NCBI GenBank assembly: GCA_025201375.1
Contig: JAIWZP010000025.1
Span: 186,001 to 250,000 of the forward strand
Length of the DNA: 64,000 bases
Reading direction: 5' to 3'
From: Gongronella butleri
Lineage: Eukaryota > Mucoromycota > Mucoromycetes > Mucorales > Cunninghamellaceae
Within the stretch, counting starts at the first letter, position 1. Every line of letters begins with the position of its first letter. Below the pieces are notes generated by a model. It saw nothing but the letters and a program-made list of their open reading frames with translations. It was not told the DNA's origin and did not search any database. Made by a program: the position numbers and the translations under genes. Below, piece after piece: positions 36,993 through 50,890 of the stretch.

Positions 36993-38064
36993 GGCATTAC
37001 CAGGCGTGTGAGCGGCCCACTTGATGACCTCGAGGAGTTGCAAAATGACGTTTTGCAAGGCCATGAGCTGAATTGGCTCGGAGGTATCGTTCATGGTGTC
37101 TGCGGTGAGTGTGAAGGCATTGGCGTGCGATTTGTTGAGACCAAAGAGCAACCTGAACTTGGAATCGGAGAACTCCGTCAGCTGCATCTGCAGATGTTGA
37201 ATGTTGGCGTCGGGCAGCGGGATAGCCGTGCACAGGCTCTGGATCATGTTGACAACAAGACCGTGGACGGACGCGCGAATGATGGTGGGGCCGACACCGA
37301 CAACAATGGACACGATGTGGAAGATTTCAGGCACGTAGCTGCGCACAGGGCCGCGATTGTTGAACGACAGCATCAGAATGAACCGCAGCAACACGGCAAT
37401 CTCCGTCCAGGACCAATGCTCCGTCAGTGTGCGCGACGGCTTGAACGACGTCTTTTGCAGCACCTTGCGCAGGCGCGAAATGACCTTGCCTCGCACTGCC
37501 ACATTGGACAGCGTGACGAACGTGTCGGCCATTGCCTCGGCTTGCGGAGACCCCACACCGTGCTCATTTGAGAATTGGATGAACGCGTCAAGCACCAAAT
37601 TGAGAATATCATCAATTTTGCCAATGGTCTTCCAAATCTTGGCTTGCACCAGTTTGTACATCTGTCGAAACAAAACAAAAAGAATGAGCAACGCGGTTGT
37701 TTTTAGCCAACTCAAAAGATGAATCGTACCTCGGAACGTGACACTGTGAGATCAATGAGCATGCGGATGACTTCCTTGGTCTTGACAAGATCGGGATTGG
37801 CGTCGTCGCCGGACGAATGGCAGAACAGCGCGAGATTTGGCAGCCACGGCACCATGTAGTCGAGACAAAGGTATCGCAGCGGCTCATTGGACTTGTTGAA
37901 GCCGACAAAGCACTCGCTGAGGAACTCGAGGGTCAAGTTTGGTTCGGCATTGGCGATCTTTTCGCTGATGCTGACAATGAAAGCGGAGCTGTTGGCAGGC
38001 AGGCACAAATCTAAGCAATAAAATAGTATGTGAGCGGCATTTGTCGCGTGGAATTGAACGCGTC

Positions 38065-38095
<31 letters not shown>

Positions 38096-39992
38096 TCGTG
38101 CATCCAGGAGCTGCTTGCCGACATCAAAGTCAAAGGTCATGCTAAGCGAATAAAGCAGATTGTACGCGGCCAAACGCAGATTTGGGTCGTCGCTGCCAAT
38201 GTTGAGCAGAGCCATGTTGAGAAGGCGGCCAGGGACATCATTCGGGCGAATGTTGCGCTCCGAAATGTTGGTGGGTCGCGTCATTTCGTGGCGGCGCTTG
38301 CTATGGCGGATGGCCTGTGATAAAGAAATTCATTGAGCCAATCATTTCACATCAAAAAATCCAAAAAAAAAAACTTACGCTGATGACCGCGTCGCGCTTG
38401 GGTGTGGACAAAATGAGCTGTGCCTTGCCCTTGTTGTACTTGAAGCTCAATTCATTGGAACTTGTCTCTGCCGTGCGGCCCATGGTGATGTCTTCGATCT
38501 CGGAGATGTGATACACATCATTGGTGACCATGTTGACGCCATAGAGCAATTCTTGCTTGCGCACCGTCATGATTTGCACGTACTCGGCGCTAACTTTGAC
38601 GGTCACGGGGATGTTTAGCTTGTATTGCGACACCTTGTTGACCGGGTAGAACACGGCGCTTGGCTCAGTGTCCAGCGCAGCTGCAAAAAAAGAAGAAAAA
38701 AAAATGAACAAAAAAAAAAAAAAGAAAAGGGTGAGTCTACCAATTTTACTTTTTTTGGGGGGAGGTGTAGATGCTTACTTGTGGCCTTTTGCAAGCGCAC
38801 CTCGCTCGGGTGGATGTGTTCATGAAGCTCTGCAAGAGTGACGGAGAAGGTGAATCGCTTGCTGAGCTTGTTGGTGATGGGACGCGTCAGCTTTTTGATG
38901 TATTTGCGCAAATACGAGTTAGGATTGTACATGTGCACTGCGGCAATGTTGTCGTAGCCATCAAATGGCAGCAATTGGATGATCTGGTTGATCCATTGAT
39001 TGGACAGCTCGCATGAAGGGCCAAACAGTGTCAAATCAATCACCAATTCGAATTGCTTGTTGGCCGTGGCGCGTTCCAAGGTCTAAAAACCAAAAGAAAG
39101 CGATCAGCCCATTGCTGTTTTTCCTCTTTTTTCTTTTTTTACGACTTTACCTGCAGGATATAATAAGTGAGCAATTCGAAGTCGATCGAGTCGCTGACGA
39201 CATTGCGTGTGACAAAGTAATAGACGCGTCGTCCGGCACGGGACATGCCGCCCTCGTAAAAGATGTTTTTGGACGCGATTGGCTCGACACTGCGATGGCT
39301 GTTTCGGCGCATGAATTCGGCGTACAGCTGGTTGGACGCGGCAAAGTTGTAGGAGCGCAATGCACTGACTTCTTGTTTGGGGACCTCGGGCGGGCGACCG
39401 AGCTGTGCAAGCAGATTGGAGAACTTGTCGAGCTGGCGCTTCCAGGTGGTCATGGACTCGTGGTCGCCGGAGCCATTGGCCTGGTTCTGGTTGCGGAAGC
39501 GGCGAGTCGCGAGGTCGCGGGAGATGCGCTCCAAATTATCGGCAAGGACGCGATGCAAGACGGCGTAGCTCTTGTCGTCCATGGGCTGCATGTCTGGATC
39601 CTGTTCGGGTGTGCCGGCCGTGGGTGGTGGCACAATCGAGATCTCGCGCAAAAAGCTCGTCACCTTGTAGATGTTGTTGGTCAAAAAGTCGTTCAACACA
39701 ATCATGTACGTCTCCTTGGACCCAAAGAGCACATTGTTCGCCAAATTCTGGATGACCTTGGTCGCCATCAGATGCCCGCGTCGGATTTCACGCGAAATCG
39801 TCGTCATCGGCTTGATCAGACCCTCGGATTCGGGAGATGCAATGGCAGGGCAGAAAAAGCGCAAAAAGATGAACGCGCCGACCGCAGTGTACTTTGCGTC
39901 AGGGAATCGCTCACGCACAGACGCCAAGATGCAATTGCACACCTCACGGAATGATCTAAAAAAAAAAAAGAAAAAAAAGTGAGCACGACGCG

Positions 39993-40027
<35 letters not shown>

Positions 40028-41202
40028 TACCTGGGTGCCTGGTCGGCAGACTGGCAAATGGCATTGAGCAGCATCTCGGTGGAGCTAACGACATTGTCCT
40101 TGTTCTTGGCCACGTCTTCATTGGGTCCGACCTTGGAAGAATCGAGCTCGTAGGTGCGTTCGTCGGGCGGGCGCTCCATGAGCTTTTGAAAGACGGGCTG
40201 CAGGACCGATTGGACGTACTCGGCGCCATTTTTCTTGGCAAACGCGGACAACAGGCGCGTGGCAATGCTCGTACGACGGAACAGCTCGGTCTCGCTCTCG
40301 GTGCGCTGCACTTCCTTTTCAATGACGGCCTTGAGAAGCAACATGGTTTTGCCACGCGACGAAAAGCTTGCAAGCAGTGCATTCGCCACGTCGTCAATGT
40401 CTGTCGCAGGGCACACATCGCACAGGGATAGGCTAATGCTGAGATCCGACTCGACAAGCATCTAAAAAAAAGAGAAAAAAAAATGTGGGTGAGCCCCCGT
40501 GCGCCCAATTGAGGAGTAAAAAAAAAAGAATAAGCACATTACATCAACAAGCTTCTCGTAGCGATCGGTCATGACGGTCTCAGCCAGGTTTTCAAATTCT
40601 GTGCCTTGATTCAAAATGTTGGTGAGCACTTGCATAAAGGCGGTGCGCATGCGCGTGTCTTCATGATAACCCATGGACAACGAGTACTTTAGACCGGCAT
40701 CCACGTTGGCACTGAGCAAATTGGACATGGCGAGAATCGTGCAGTCCTTGAGAGGAGCGAGGTACGTCGCATTTTCCTTGCTCTGTTTCAAAAAAAAGGC
40801 GTAAATAAATGAATCGTAGCCCATTGCCCGCAAAATAGCGATGCCTACCTTATTGACAATAGTAACTTCTTGCCCCCTTCGGTGCTGCGAGATGGCCTCG
40901 GTCTATGGAAACAAAGAGATGAGCGCGTTGTTTTTTTTTATATCATCGATTCCCTGTGAGGTTTCTATTGATTGTACCTCAGATAAGCGGCACCGGTTGA
41001 GTAGTTTGAGGAAGAAGGAAAAGTATTTATAAAAAATACGGCTCTTGATCTGGGTCGAGTCGGTCTCATGCGAAGAATCGGACGGCTGGAGCGGCAATTG
41101 CTGCAATAGTCCCACGATTGTCTTTAAACATGCCAAATCGAGATCGCGATGGAATTTGTCGCCTCGATCACCGGCAACATTGGTCAGCGTGTCAGGGTTC
41201 TA

Positions 41203-41247
<45 letters not shown>

Positions 41248-44200
41248 GGGTCAGACGCGTCTTTTTCTTTTTTTTCTCTTTCTTTTTCTAATTTTACCAA
41301 AGAGAAATCGCTTGTCCACTCGACAATGATTTCCAGCAGCTTGTTGCGCAGCTTGAATTCCTGTCTAATGTTGATGCGGTCCTTTTTCAGCATCATGACC
41401 TCGCAAAGATGGCAGAACCGGCTTTTCATCTTGAGTGCGAGATGGGACGAACCGAGCTTGTTGAGGTATTTGGCGTATTGATCGATGAGCCCGCCAAAAT
41501 CGACGGTGAAAAGGCTGTCGACATTCTCCTCCATACGGTCCAGGACGAGCTTGAGCACGCTGATGGCTTGCTCGACAAAGAGGGTGAAGCGCGGGCTGCA
41601 GATGGGGTCGCCGTCAGGGCCAAAGCACTTGCTGAGGACATTTTCCAAATGGCGGAACATGATTGGGTACAGGGCAGGCGACAGGTCTGTGCCAAGGATG
41701 TCCATGACCCACTCGCGCACAATGACATTGTCGCAAAAGAGCAATTCGACCATATCCATGATGAATTTCTCGACCATGACGGCCGATTCGGACGGTGACG
41801 ACAAATGCGAGTGGTGTCCGGTGCTGTTGATGTCGCTAAAGGAGCGTGGACCCGGAGACGACGGCGACGATGGCAGCGCATCGGCCATCAAGCAGATGCC
41901 GCCAAGCGATGCGAGAAACCCGGCATAATTTTGCCATTCCGTGGATCGGTCGTCGTCAATTGTGTTTCCATCAGCGGCCGCGCGACTCACGCTTGAAATG
42001 CTGCTATTGTTGCTGCTACTGTTGATGGCTGGGCGGTTCGCATTGCGCAACTTGTCATGCCACGCCTGCGACCCCTTTTTCGACACAACAAGATCTGGCG
42101 CGTCGTCTTTGATGTCTTCGTGCGGGCGCACAATCGTGGCAGTCATGTATTTCCAGCGCTTGTGCGCTTCCTCCCACGCAGCAAGATTGCCCGGCGCGTG
42201 GTGCGTCATCATGCGCAACAATCGACGAATTCGCTTTTGCTGCGATTTGCGCCCAGCGACAATCCCCGTGTTGGACGTCAATTCCACGTAAATCGGCAGA
42301 TTCTCGACGATCGTCAGCGCAGCCTGGCGCGGGTCGTCGGCCACTTCCGTGATGTTGGCTTCGACGCAAAGATGACCAAGGCAAGCAATCGCGCCCGAGC
42401 AAATGTCCGCGTCGGCAGAGCACAAAAGCACAAGCAATGCAACCTCAAGCCCAATCGATGCCTGCAGGCGGTCACGAACATCAGACCCATGCATGCACAC
42501 ATCCTGAAGAGAAAAAAAAAAGGTAGGCGTAAGAAAAAAAAAAAAGCGTGTATTTCGATTTTTTTTTCAATTTTCAATTTACCTGATGGAGGGTCAAAAA
42601 GTCATTGCGGCAAATCAACAGGCGTTTGAGCAGATCAAGTAGCTTTTTGAGATTGTCTGTGCGCTCGCGGGCGTCCAACAGCTGCCTGGCAATGGTAAAC
42701 ATGATTTGGGATGACACGATCCAAAAAGTGGGCATAAACTTGTCACGATGGCCCCATTTCTCGATGGCGTCGGTGGAATGGAGCTTGAACAGACACTCTG
42801 CAGCGGCTGTGCGCACCACGGCATTGGGTTCGCGCAGGCAATTGGCCATGGCAACCATGGTGGCCGCGTTTTGGTCGTGCAGATCTTCAGCATCGCCGCG
42901 AATGGCCAGCATGGGATCATTGCGGTACAAGCGCAGCAAATCGAGAATGAGCTCGAGCCGCTCGTTGCCGGCGTCGGCGCGTTGTTGCTGCAAAACTTCC
43001 TTTTTCTTCTTGTCTGTGTTTCCGATGATGGTGGACTTTTTGAGTGCGGCATTTGCGGCGAGTGCGGGAGCCTCGGCCTTGATTTCGCGGCTCGTGACAT
43101 CTAGGAAGAGGCGGCGCAGCGGTGTGCCCATATAGTCGTACAACATGGTGGCCGACGGATTCCAGGGCAACGCACATTCGTCAGAGGTCAATGCCAGGCA
43201 CGCCTTGACAACGCTCATTTTGAACAGCGTGGGCGATCGGTCCGAGAAGCACACAGGGAACAGCGTGCGCAGCACTTGGCGTGGATTCAGCTTGAACATG
43301 GCCACAAGCAAATCAGCAACAAGGCATCGATGATCAATAATCACACCCAAGTTGGACGACAAATTGTCCGTGATGAGCGGCTGCTGCGGATCAAACAGCT
43401 TTGTCTTGAGGTCGTTTTCAACATCGCCAACCATGTTGTGCAGCGCAATGCTGTCGCCTAAACGAGGCACAAACGTCGCCGCCTTGCAAATATCAGTGTA
43501 ACAAATCGCTGCAAGCTCGGCATTGCGCCCGCCACGGAGAGCCTTGCGCAACGACGATAAGAAATTGGTCTGTCACGAAAAGAAAAGAAAAAAAGAAATC
43601 AGGAATCCATGCCAATGGTGTCAAAGAGCGCGTTTTCTTTTTTTTTCAATTTCCTTTTTCGTATTGATGCCACGCGCCTCGGCTGCGGTGGCGGCAAGAA
43701 GCAAATCAGGGCACAAGACGAGCAGCATCGTCTGCAGGGGCCACAGGATGGCGCGCTTGCGCTGGGTGTCGGCCATCGTATTGCAAATGTCGAATAAAAC
43801 CTCGGGGCCGCCCTCCAGGCGGCGCTGCGCTTGGCATAAGCGCACAAATTCAAGTGGATACGTCTCAATCCAGCCCCAAATCGCGCGGCGCAGCACCACC
43901 GCAGACATCATCTGCGACGATTTCTTCAAATGCAAAAACGCGGTGCAAAATTCTACAAAAAAAAAAGATAACATGTTGAGCGAAAAGCGCGTTTTACTGC
44001 GTGTTTTTTTTTTTTTTTTACCAATGAGGACAGCGCCCAGGCGCTTCGAATTGAGGGCACAGCACTCGAGGAGGCGCAGATCGGCAAAGTTTGGATTCTC
44101 GTCAAGGGTGGTGGTGAGGTATAACAAGCGCGTTTTGATCTTGATGAAGAGTGTGTGCCAATTGCTTGCACTCAGATAAAAGATGATGCGCGACGCGGCC

Positions 44201-45236
44201 TTGTAAATGTCGACAATGATGTCGGAAGCAATCCCGGCTGCGGATGTGGCCGTGTAAAACTCGGTGCGGGTCACATTGGTCGTATGATTGTTGCCATTTT
44301 CGCGCTCCTCCATAAAGTACAACTGGTGCATGAATCGCGACATGATGGCCACCATCGCCTTGGCCAGCGATTCCTCCAATGGAGGCGGGTCTTCCAAGGG
44401 CTCCGGCGCATCGCCATGCTTGGGCACAGAATCCGTCTGGCTGCTCCCATCATCCGTCGTCGTTCGGCTCGCTGGCGTCTTGCGCACAAATTGCCAATGG
44501 TGCTGCATGCACGCAGAAAGAAGACGCAGCAAGAAAAGTTGCGATTGGAGCACATCACTTGGTATATTCTCGTCGTTGATCCCGTGCGACTAGTAAAAAA
44601 AAAAATGAGCATCCCCGTCCAATTCTCGTCTCATGGAAACACCCATGGGGCCACAATGGCTCTCATATGACTCAATGACTCCACTTGATAGCCAAAGATC
44701 GCCATGGACCACTTCCGAAACAGCTCAATGATCATCATTTGCCTCTTATTGAGGCATAAAGATTGACTTTTCTTTCTTTTTTTCTTTGTTTTTTTTTACC
44801 TTTGAAATATTATCAATGACAGATATCAAGGTGCTTGCAATGTTGGGAAGACGATACTTTGAGAGATCGATCAAAGCCGACACTAAAATGCACGAAAAAT
44901 AAGGTTAGCCGAGGCCAGTTGCTTCGCTTTCCATGAATGTCGTCTTGTCCTACCCCTAAATTAAAAAGCGAGCAAACAAAGATAATAAAAATAGGGTATC
45001 AGCTTCCTCCAGCTCACTAATTCGTCGTTTTGTCATGCCATTGTCGCGAAATCTTACGTTTGCTGCACCAGTGGGTCATTCTCTATGGAGTCCAGCTTCT
45101 TTCCACTATTGCTAGGCAGCTAAAAGGAGATTGGCAAGCGCGAGTGAGCGTGTTTGAATAAAAAAAAGCGCAAACGACTTACTCGAACCGTGATTCGATT
45201 GACCAAACTCAATATAAGCTTGGTGTCAGGTCCCAT
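35726..45236 (-). CDS. Neurofibromin/Ira-type Ras GTPase-activating protein
   Basis: A very large negative regulator of Ras that stimulates GTP hydrolysis and so dampens Ras/cAMP or MAPK signalling. The start is MGPDTKLILSLVNRITVRV at 45234-45236, with a chain of at least 18 exons and roughly 2700 residues. N-terminal and C-terminal parts are helical repeat-like. The central RasGAP domain (about 39140-40460) has the arginine-finger segment ETELFRRTSIATRLLSAF, then AVGAFIFLRFFCPAIASPE and HLMATKVIQNLANNVLFGSK. A bipartite Sec14/CRAL-TRIO and PH-like module follows (38350-39079): FELVIDLTLFGPSCELSNQW, FDGYDNIAAVHMYNPNSYLR and VNKVSQYKLNIPVTVK. This order matches neurofibromin and the yeast Ira proteins. 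Introns contain A-runs of up to 43 bases in the gene's sense direction. Exact exon limits near the 5' end are less certain. Confidence 0.93.
36948..36990. repeat. 43-base T homopolymer in a RasGAP intron
   Basis: Read in gene sense this is a poly(A) tract in the intron after SHTPGNA-type coding sequence. Similar runs occur in other introns of the gene at 38064-38092 and 39995-40025. Confidence 0.9.
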
Positions 45237-46618
45237 GGTGGATGTATAAAGAGAAAAGAGAAGAGGGGAAGCGAGTCGCAGGCCAATGGGCTAAAACAAA
45301 GGAGAAAAAAGACAGTAAGAAAGACAAAGGATGGGAAAAGGAAGACGCAAGGGGGCGGGGGCAATACCTGAGAAAGAGATTAAAAGAGAAAGGACAGGGA
45401 CACGGAGATGAAGGGAATGGAATTAGGGGGGTAGGAAAGGTGACAAAGAGATACGAACAAAAAAAGGGACTACGGCGTAAGGCGCGTGCGCGTAGAAAGG
45501 GCGTGAGCAAAGTGGAAAAAAAAAAGAGAGAGTGAGAGAGGTGAGAGAAAGAAAAAGAAAAGGACAACAAGGAACAGAGAAGAGCCAAAAAAAAAAAAAA
45601 AAAAAAAGCTTAAAATCTGGCGTGCTCTCCAAAAAAGACACTTTGAAACACCGACCAATCAAGGCCGGCCAATCGTCCGGGAGCCCAAATCATTTGCGAC
45701 TGTGCAACGTTGCCCCATTCCACATTCCTCAGATCTTGCTCTGCGTACAACAGCCATGCAACCCTGTCGGTAAAAGGATGAAAGGGAGCAACAAGAGCAA
45801 AAGAATGGAAAAAAAAAAAAGGATAAAAAACGCGTTTTGGGTGCGAAAATGTGAATGCGACGCGTCCATCGTGCCAATTGCTGTCGAACACGACTCCCCA
45901 TTCAGTGATGACGCGCGATGATAGCATGGAACACGCGTCCATAAGCCCGAGACACACGTAAAAGGGGCACGGCTACCCGGATCACGTCGACTTTTTCTTT
46001 TTTTCTTTTTTTTTTCTTTTTTTTTCTTGGAACGCGCCTCATTCTTAAATTTGCGCCGCTTTGCATCTTGGATTCGCGACGAAAACTTTTTTATCGTGTG
46101 CTCACCCCCTGAACCTCCGTTTGCGGCCGGTCCGCGCTCATCCACGGGTGACAATCTTGCCAAGATTCGATTTTTTTTTCTGAAATGCACCTCACAACCC
46201 ATTGGCTTTGACGGGGATGCCCAGACGATGGTAACTCCTCACCCCTAGGCACCTCGATCTGCCTTTCGTCTTGGTTAAGCTCCAGAAAGGGAGAAAAAGA
46301 GGGATGGAGGGAGAAACAAGGAGAAAACGAGCGAGATGCAACACATACCTTGTCTATAAAAGCGCCCCTCCCCCTCCTTAAGGACACGACAAGGAGCCCA
46401 TTTGCCTCGACCTCAGGAGGCAATCCAATTCATGCACCAGCGGTGCATGAGCACCTGGTAAAGCAAAAAAAAAAAAAGTAGCAAGCAAAAGGGAGCACGA
46501 CAATGTATAAAAATAGCGCCCTCTGGCCATTCGCTCGAAAATCGCACGCGCTCCTTTCTCTCTCTCTCTCTCTCTCTTTCAATTCTCTTTGTCTTTTTTT
46601 TTTTCTTTCTAATTAGCG
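45237..46618. other. Divergent intergenic region, RasGAP and M13 peptidase
   Basis: Purine-rich on the plus strand near the RasGAP side (45240-45590), with a T-rich stretch at 45990-46030. A weak minus-strand open frame at 45610-45957 is discussed under rejected items. TATA-like boxes for the peptidase gene lie at 46355-46362 and 46506-46513. Confidence 0.5.
46506..46513 (+). promoter_or_regulatory. TATA box of the M13 peptidase gene
   Basis: TATAAAAA about 110 bases before the ATG at 46619, followed by a long (TC)n leader (46553-46578). A second TATAAAAG lies at 46355-46362 and could serve a longer transcript. Confidence 0.6.
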
Positions 46619-49250
46619 ATGCCCATTTTACCCGTCTTGGCGGGTTCCTCGGCTCACGACGTCTGCCAAACAGCAAATTGCCACACCCTCGCAAAGGAAA
46701 TCAAGCATGACGTGGATTTCAATCTTGACCCATGCCAGGATTTCTACCAATACTCTTGTAAGCGACGCGCTCGTCAGAAAAAAAAATAAATAAAATAAAA
46801 CATCAATGGCCACTTCTCATCCTCTTTTTATCGTGTTTTAGGCGGAAAATGGATCCCCGATGCCGTGCTACCCCAGGATCAATCGCGTAAGTCAAGGCTC
46901 ATAAAAGAAACGACAAAAAAGGAGAACTTGGAGAGGGGGGTAAAGGGGGGCCAAAATGTCTTTCTTTGGGTCAGACAAGGAGGCGCGCCATCATCCTAAT
47001 CTTTTTTTATTTTTTGGCAGAAATTTCTATTGTCTCCGAACTAGACGACAAGCACCTTGACACCATGCACCGCATTTTGGAAGGCAGCTTCGACGATTTG
47101 CTGAAAAACAAGACAGACAGCTCCATGTGGGTCGATGAAGACGTCGACAGAGCGAATTTCGCCTTGATCAAGAATTATTATGCATCCTGTATGGATCAGG
47201 CCACCCTGAATAAGCTAGGGCCCACCCCTTTGTACGCCTCCCTGGCCGACATTTTGAACTATTCCACCCTGACGGAGGCTCTGCTCAAAATGATCCATTA
47301 TTCGAATCACGCGTTTGTCCGCTTCACCGTGGGCGTCGACGACAAACATCCCACCATCAATCGCATCTGGGTCGACATTGGCCATTATTTCGGCCCTTCC
47401 AAGGACAGCTACACCGACAAAAAGTTCATTGAGCCCTATACCCAGCGCATGGTCAAGCTTCTCGAGGCGGTTGTCGGCAAAAGCGCCGCCAAAACCAATC
47501 AGCACGTCCAAGACGCCGTCAATGCCGCCCATTTCACCCTTTTGGACAATGAAGAAATTGAAACAAAGGTTAAACACTTTGTTCAGGTCGAAACTTTTCT
47601 TGCAAACACGTCAAAAAGCGCGTAAGTCCGCGTAAAAAAAAAAATGAAATGCGACGCGTCTCACCCTTTTTTTTTTATTTTATTTTTTTTTAGCGAGGAC
47701 GCGATGGATCCGCTCGCTAATTACAATTCAGTCAATGTGGACACGATGGAAAAGAACTATCCATTCCTCGAATGGCGCAAAATTCTGCGATCCATGGTGA
47801 AAACAGATGCCGACGTGCCAGTTGCAGTACTGATGACGGCTCCAAGCTATTTCGAGAAAATGGCGCATTGGCTCAAGAACACAGAGGACATTGACACGAT
47901 TCTCAAGGACTTTTTCCTGGTGCGCCACGTGTTTTTACGCGCGGCCCTGCTGGACGAGAACATCACCAACCTGTACGCATCCATCAACGACGACCTTTTC
48001 AGCGGTGTGAACAAGCTGCCGCCCCTGTGGAAGCGTTGCACAGAGCAGGTCAGCGACGACTTTGGCCAATTGCTCGGTCGCTACTTTGTCATCAATGATT
48101 TTGGCGGCGAAAAAGAACGTCTTGCCTTGCTCAAGTTTTTGGCCACGATCCACGGCAGCTGGAAGACCAATTTGCCTAAACTCGACTGGCTGGACGACAA
48201 GACACTGCAATTGGCCATCGAGAAGCTTGGCAAGATCCAGATGCAGGCCGCCTACAGCACACACTCGCCGGATTTGCGCTCACCCACGTCTTTGCGCGAT
48301 TATTACAAGGGCATCGACATTCAGCCAAACGCGTTTTATCAAAATGTCGAGAATATCAACAAATGGTCTTACGACTACCTGCTTTCCAAGTTGACAAAGC
48401 CCGTCGACAAGAATGAATGGGACATGACGCCACAAACCGTGAATGCCTATTATGCCCCCACCGCAAATCAATTTGTCGTCACGGCAGGCATCAGCGCGCC
48501 CCCCTTTTATGACGTCGATGCCCCTGACTACCTGAATTTTGGCGCATTGGGGGTCGTTGCCGCTCACGAAATCACCCACGCCTTTGACAATGACGGGCGG
48601 CTCTACAATGGCGACGGCGAGCTCACCAATTGGTGGACAAACGACACAATGGAGAAATTCGTTACAAAGACACAATGCTTCATCGACCAATACAACAAAT
48701 TCACAGAGACAGTCAACCAGGGTGAAGTAAAACACGTCAATGGCAAGGTAAATGCTCCTCCCCCCGAAAAAAGGAGAAAAGCGCGTCTTGCTGATCATCT
48801 GACATCTGCGGCTGCTCCCTTTTTTTTCTCTTCTTTTTTTCTTTTGCATGACAGCTTACTTTGAGTGAAAACTTGGCTGACAATGGCGCCATTTCCGTGT
48901 CGTTCAAGGCGTACCAATCGCTGGCTGAGACAAAACCGCAACCTCGTCTGCCTGGCATCTCCTTGTCGCCGGATCAGCTCTTTTTTGTAAACACCGCGCG
49001 TGCTTGGTGCATCAAGGCCACCTCGGCATCCATTTTCAATCAGGTATGAGACTTGTTTTTTGTTTTTTTTTCCCCGTGAATTGTGCTTAACGGCTTTTTT
49101 TTTTTTTTTGTGCAGCTTCTGACGGACCCTCATTCCACGTCGCGCGCTCGTGTAAATGGCATGATGCAAAACTCGGAAGGCTTTGCCAAAGTGTTCAATT
49201 GCCCAGCCAATGCGCCCATGAATCCCCAATCCAAGTGCAAGGTTTGGTAA
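46619..49250 (+). CDS. M13 (neprilysin-like) zinc metalloendopeptidase
   Basis: A peptidase that cleaves short peptides on the amino side of hydrophobic residues. Exons join as DFYQYSC|GKWIPDAVLP, DQSQ|ISIVSELDDKH, TSKSA|EDAMDPL, HVNGK|LTLSENLADNG and IFNQ|LLTDPHSTS. Domain landmarks are NLDPCQDFYQYSCGKW at the N-terminus, the substrate-binding VNAYYAPTANQFVVTAGI, the zinc site HEITHAFDNDGRLY with the catalytic Glu, the third ligand in ENLADNGA, and the terminal CKVW expected for the family. Length of about 680 residues is typical. Most relatives are type II membrane proteins, but this model starts MPILPVLAGSSAHDVC with no transmembrane or signal segment. Either the protein is cytosolic or an upstream exon was missed; I found no in-frame one. 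Confidence 0.94.
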
Positions 49251-49929
49251 AACCAAGGCACCACGATTAATTTACCCGCAATGACACCTTGTCCTCTTGT
49301 AACACACAACACACTCAACAATCACAAGCACGCATAGAAAATAAATTTGCAGCGTTGCGCAGATGCAGCAACAATAAAATACACAAAAAATAAGAAAACG
49401 CGCTTTGTAAGCTTCAACCATTTGCTTGCTGTACCATTGCCACGTACCAGGTCGGAGCGTGTCAGAGAAAAGAGTCGTGCGAGATTATGAGCCACGTTGT
49501 TGAACGCGCTTTTTCATTCGACATGCAGCATAAATGACTGGCAATTCAAATTTTTGACCATCCCTGCTTCATTAGCGCGCTCTGAGTTGCCAAGCGTTGT
49601 GTAATGCTTTTGATGGCCACCATTGATACCTGGTCCGAATTTAACAGAGATCTAGTAACGCCATGAACTTTCATTTTTCATGTTTTGACATTTTCACGGA
49701 TGAATTACAAAGTAATATCATATGTGAATCATAACGCATTAAATTTACTGCTGTTTGTTTGGCCATTACTAGACTCAGCTGTGCAAGCAAAAAAGACGTC
49801 GATCGACCAAGCATTTGTTGAAATAATTGCAATTGGAGCATTTCTATAGTTATTTGCTCGCCCTATGCTCTATTCCAAGTCACAATGCCAATTGCTCTAT
49901 TTAAATAAGTAATAAATGAAACTTTAAGC
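49251..49929. other. Intergenic region after the M13 peptidase
   Basis: AATAAA-like signals near 49340 and 49374 probably end the peptidase transcript. The rest is A/T-rich, repeat-style sequence without a credible gene. Confidence 0.5.
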
Positions 49930-50890
49930 GTCTATCGTTTGAACGATCCCACGCTTGAGACACGGCGATCGTTGGATGCCGAGAAATCACCATTTTCAAA
50001 ATGGCAAATTTTCCAAGGGCTACAGCCGTGACTTTGGAATCGCTGAATTTACGGTCTTCCAATCTCCACACCTTTCAACCACATGGTAAGCACTCTATAA
50101 TAACCGTCAGAAATGCAATAAAAAATAGGTGTGCATCGACTGGTTTCCGCATAAGACGTAATTTTCCTCTTTTTTTTCACTTCAAGGCCAAGTCAGCGAA
50201 AATTGGTCATAGCGCCGTGAAACACAGAACACCAGCAAGAGCGTGGTCCATTCCGTATGTGTCCATGGATGATCACTGCAGAAAATGATTATAGGCAGAA
50301 TTGGCGCGAACAATCCTTTTGCGGGTCAACTTTGACGCGTGATAAATCGCGTCAAGCGTCGAGTTACGCGCGTCTGTTCTTATTCAATTTATGTACCTGG
50401 CTTCCCTTTTGCTAATGGACGCGCCAGCGCGTCACTATGGACGCGTTCTTCCCGTGAAATTCGCGCCTGAAATTTAAACTAAATTCTCGGTTTGCTTGCC
50501 ATTGGTATTCTAGATCCCATTCTTTTTTGGCATGATCCTTGGTTTCTCTACAGGATGTTTCTTGAGTGCGAGTATCGCGCAATTCTGAGGACCTAAAATT
50601 TCGATTTTGGTTTTGAGGCTCGCCACGGCCAATTTTTGGATTTGCGCGTGACGACCCCCAAATATGGCTGGCAGCTCCAAATTGTGGCCCACTAAGTGTT
50701 TTCGTGTACGTATTACTGAGTGTTATGGTGGGATCGATGTTTTGTGGCTCCAGAGTGGCCCTGTCGGCGACTTTTTTTTTTGGGGCGACAATTTTGGCGG
50801 CTGCTCCTTTTTTCGCATTGAATTGGCCGCTTTTCAAGAAAATTATCGCCCCAACACCTGTTGATCAGCCGGTTGAAATAGCAAAAGCGC
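49930..50890 (+). repeat. Dispersed repeat D, copy 2
   Basis: Paralogous to 29120-30330 (see that entry for shared landmarks). It is more decayed than copy 1, with different small insertions and deletions. Non-coding as it stands. Confidence 0.65.

Noticed and set aside
45610..45957. Minus-strand open frame near the RasGAP start, with a good-looking tail VAWLLYAEQDLRNVEWGN..
   Set aside because: The putative intron before the tail has a poor donor (GTTTTTT), and I could not find an upstream exon in frame or a start codon. It may be part of an undetected gene, but the support is too thin to list.
29551..50288. Open frames 29551-29895 and 50001-50288 as a conserved gene pair
   Set aside because: They share words only because they lie in two copies of dispersed repeat D. 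Frame breaks differ and there is no start context or intron structure.
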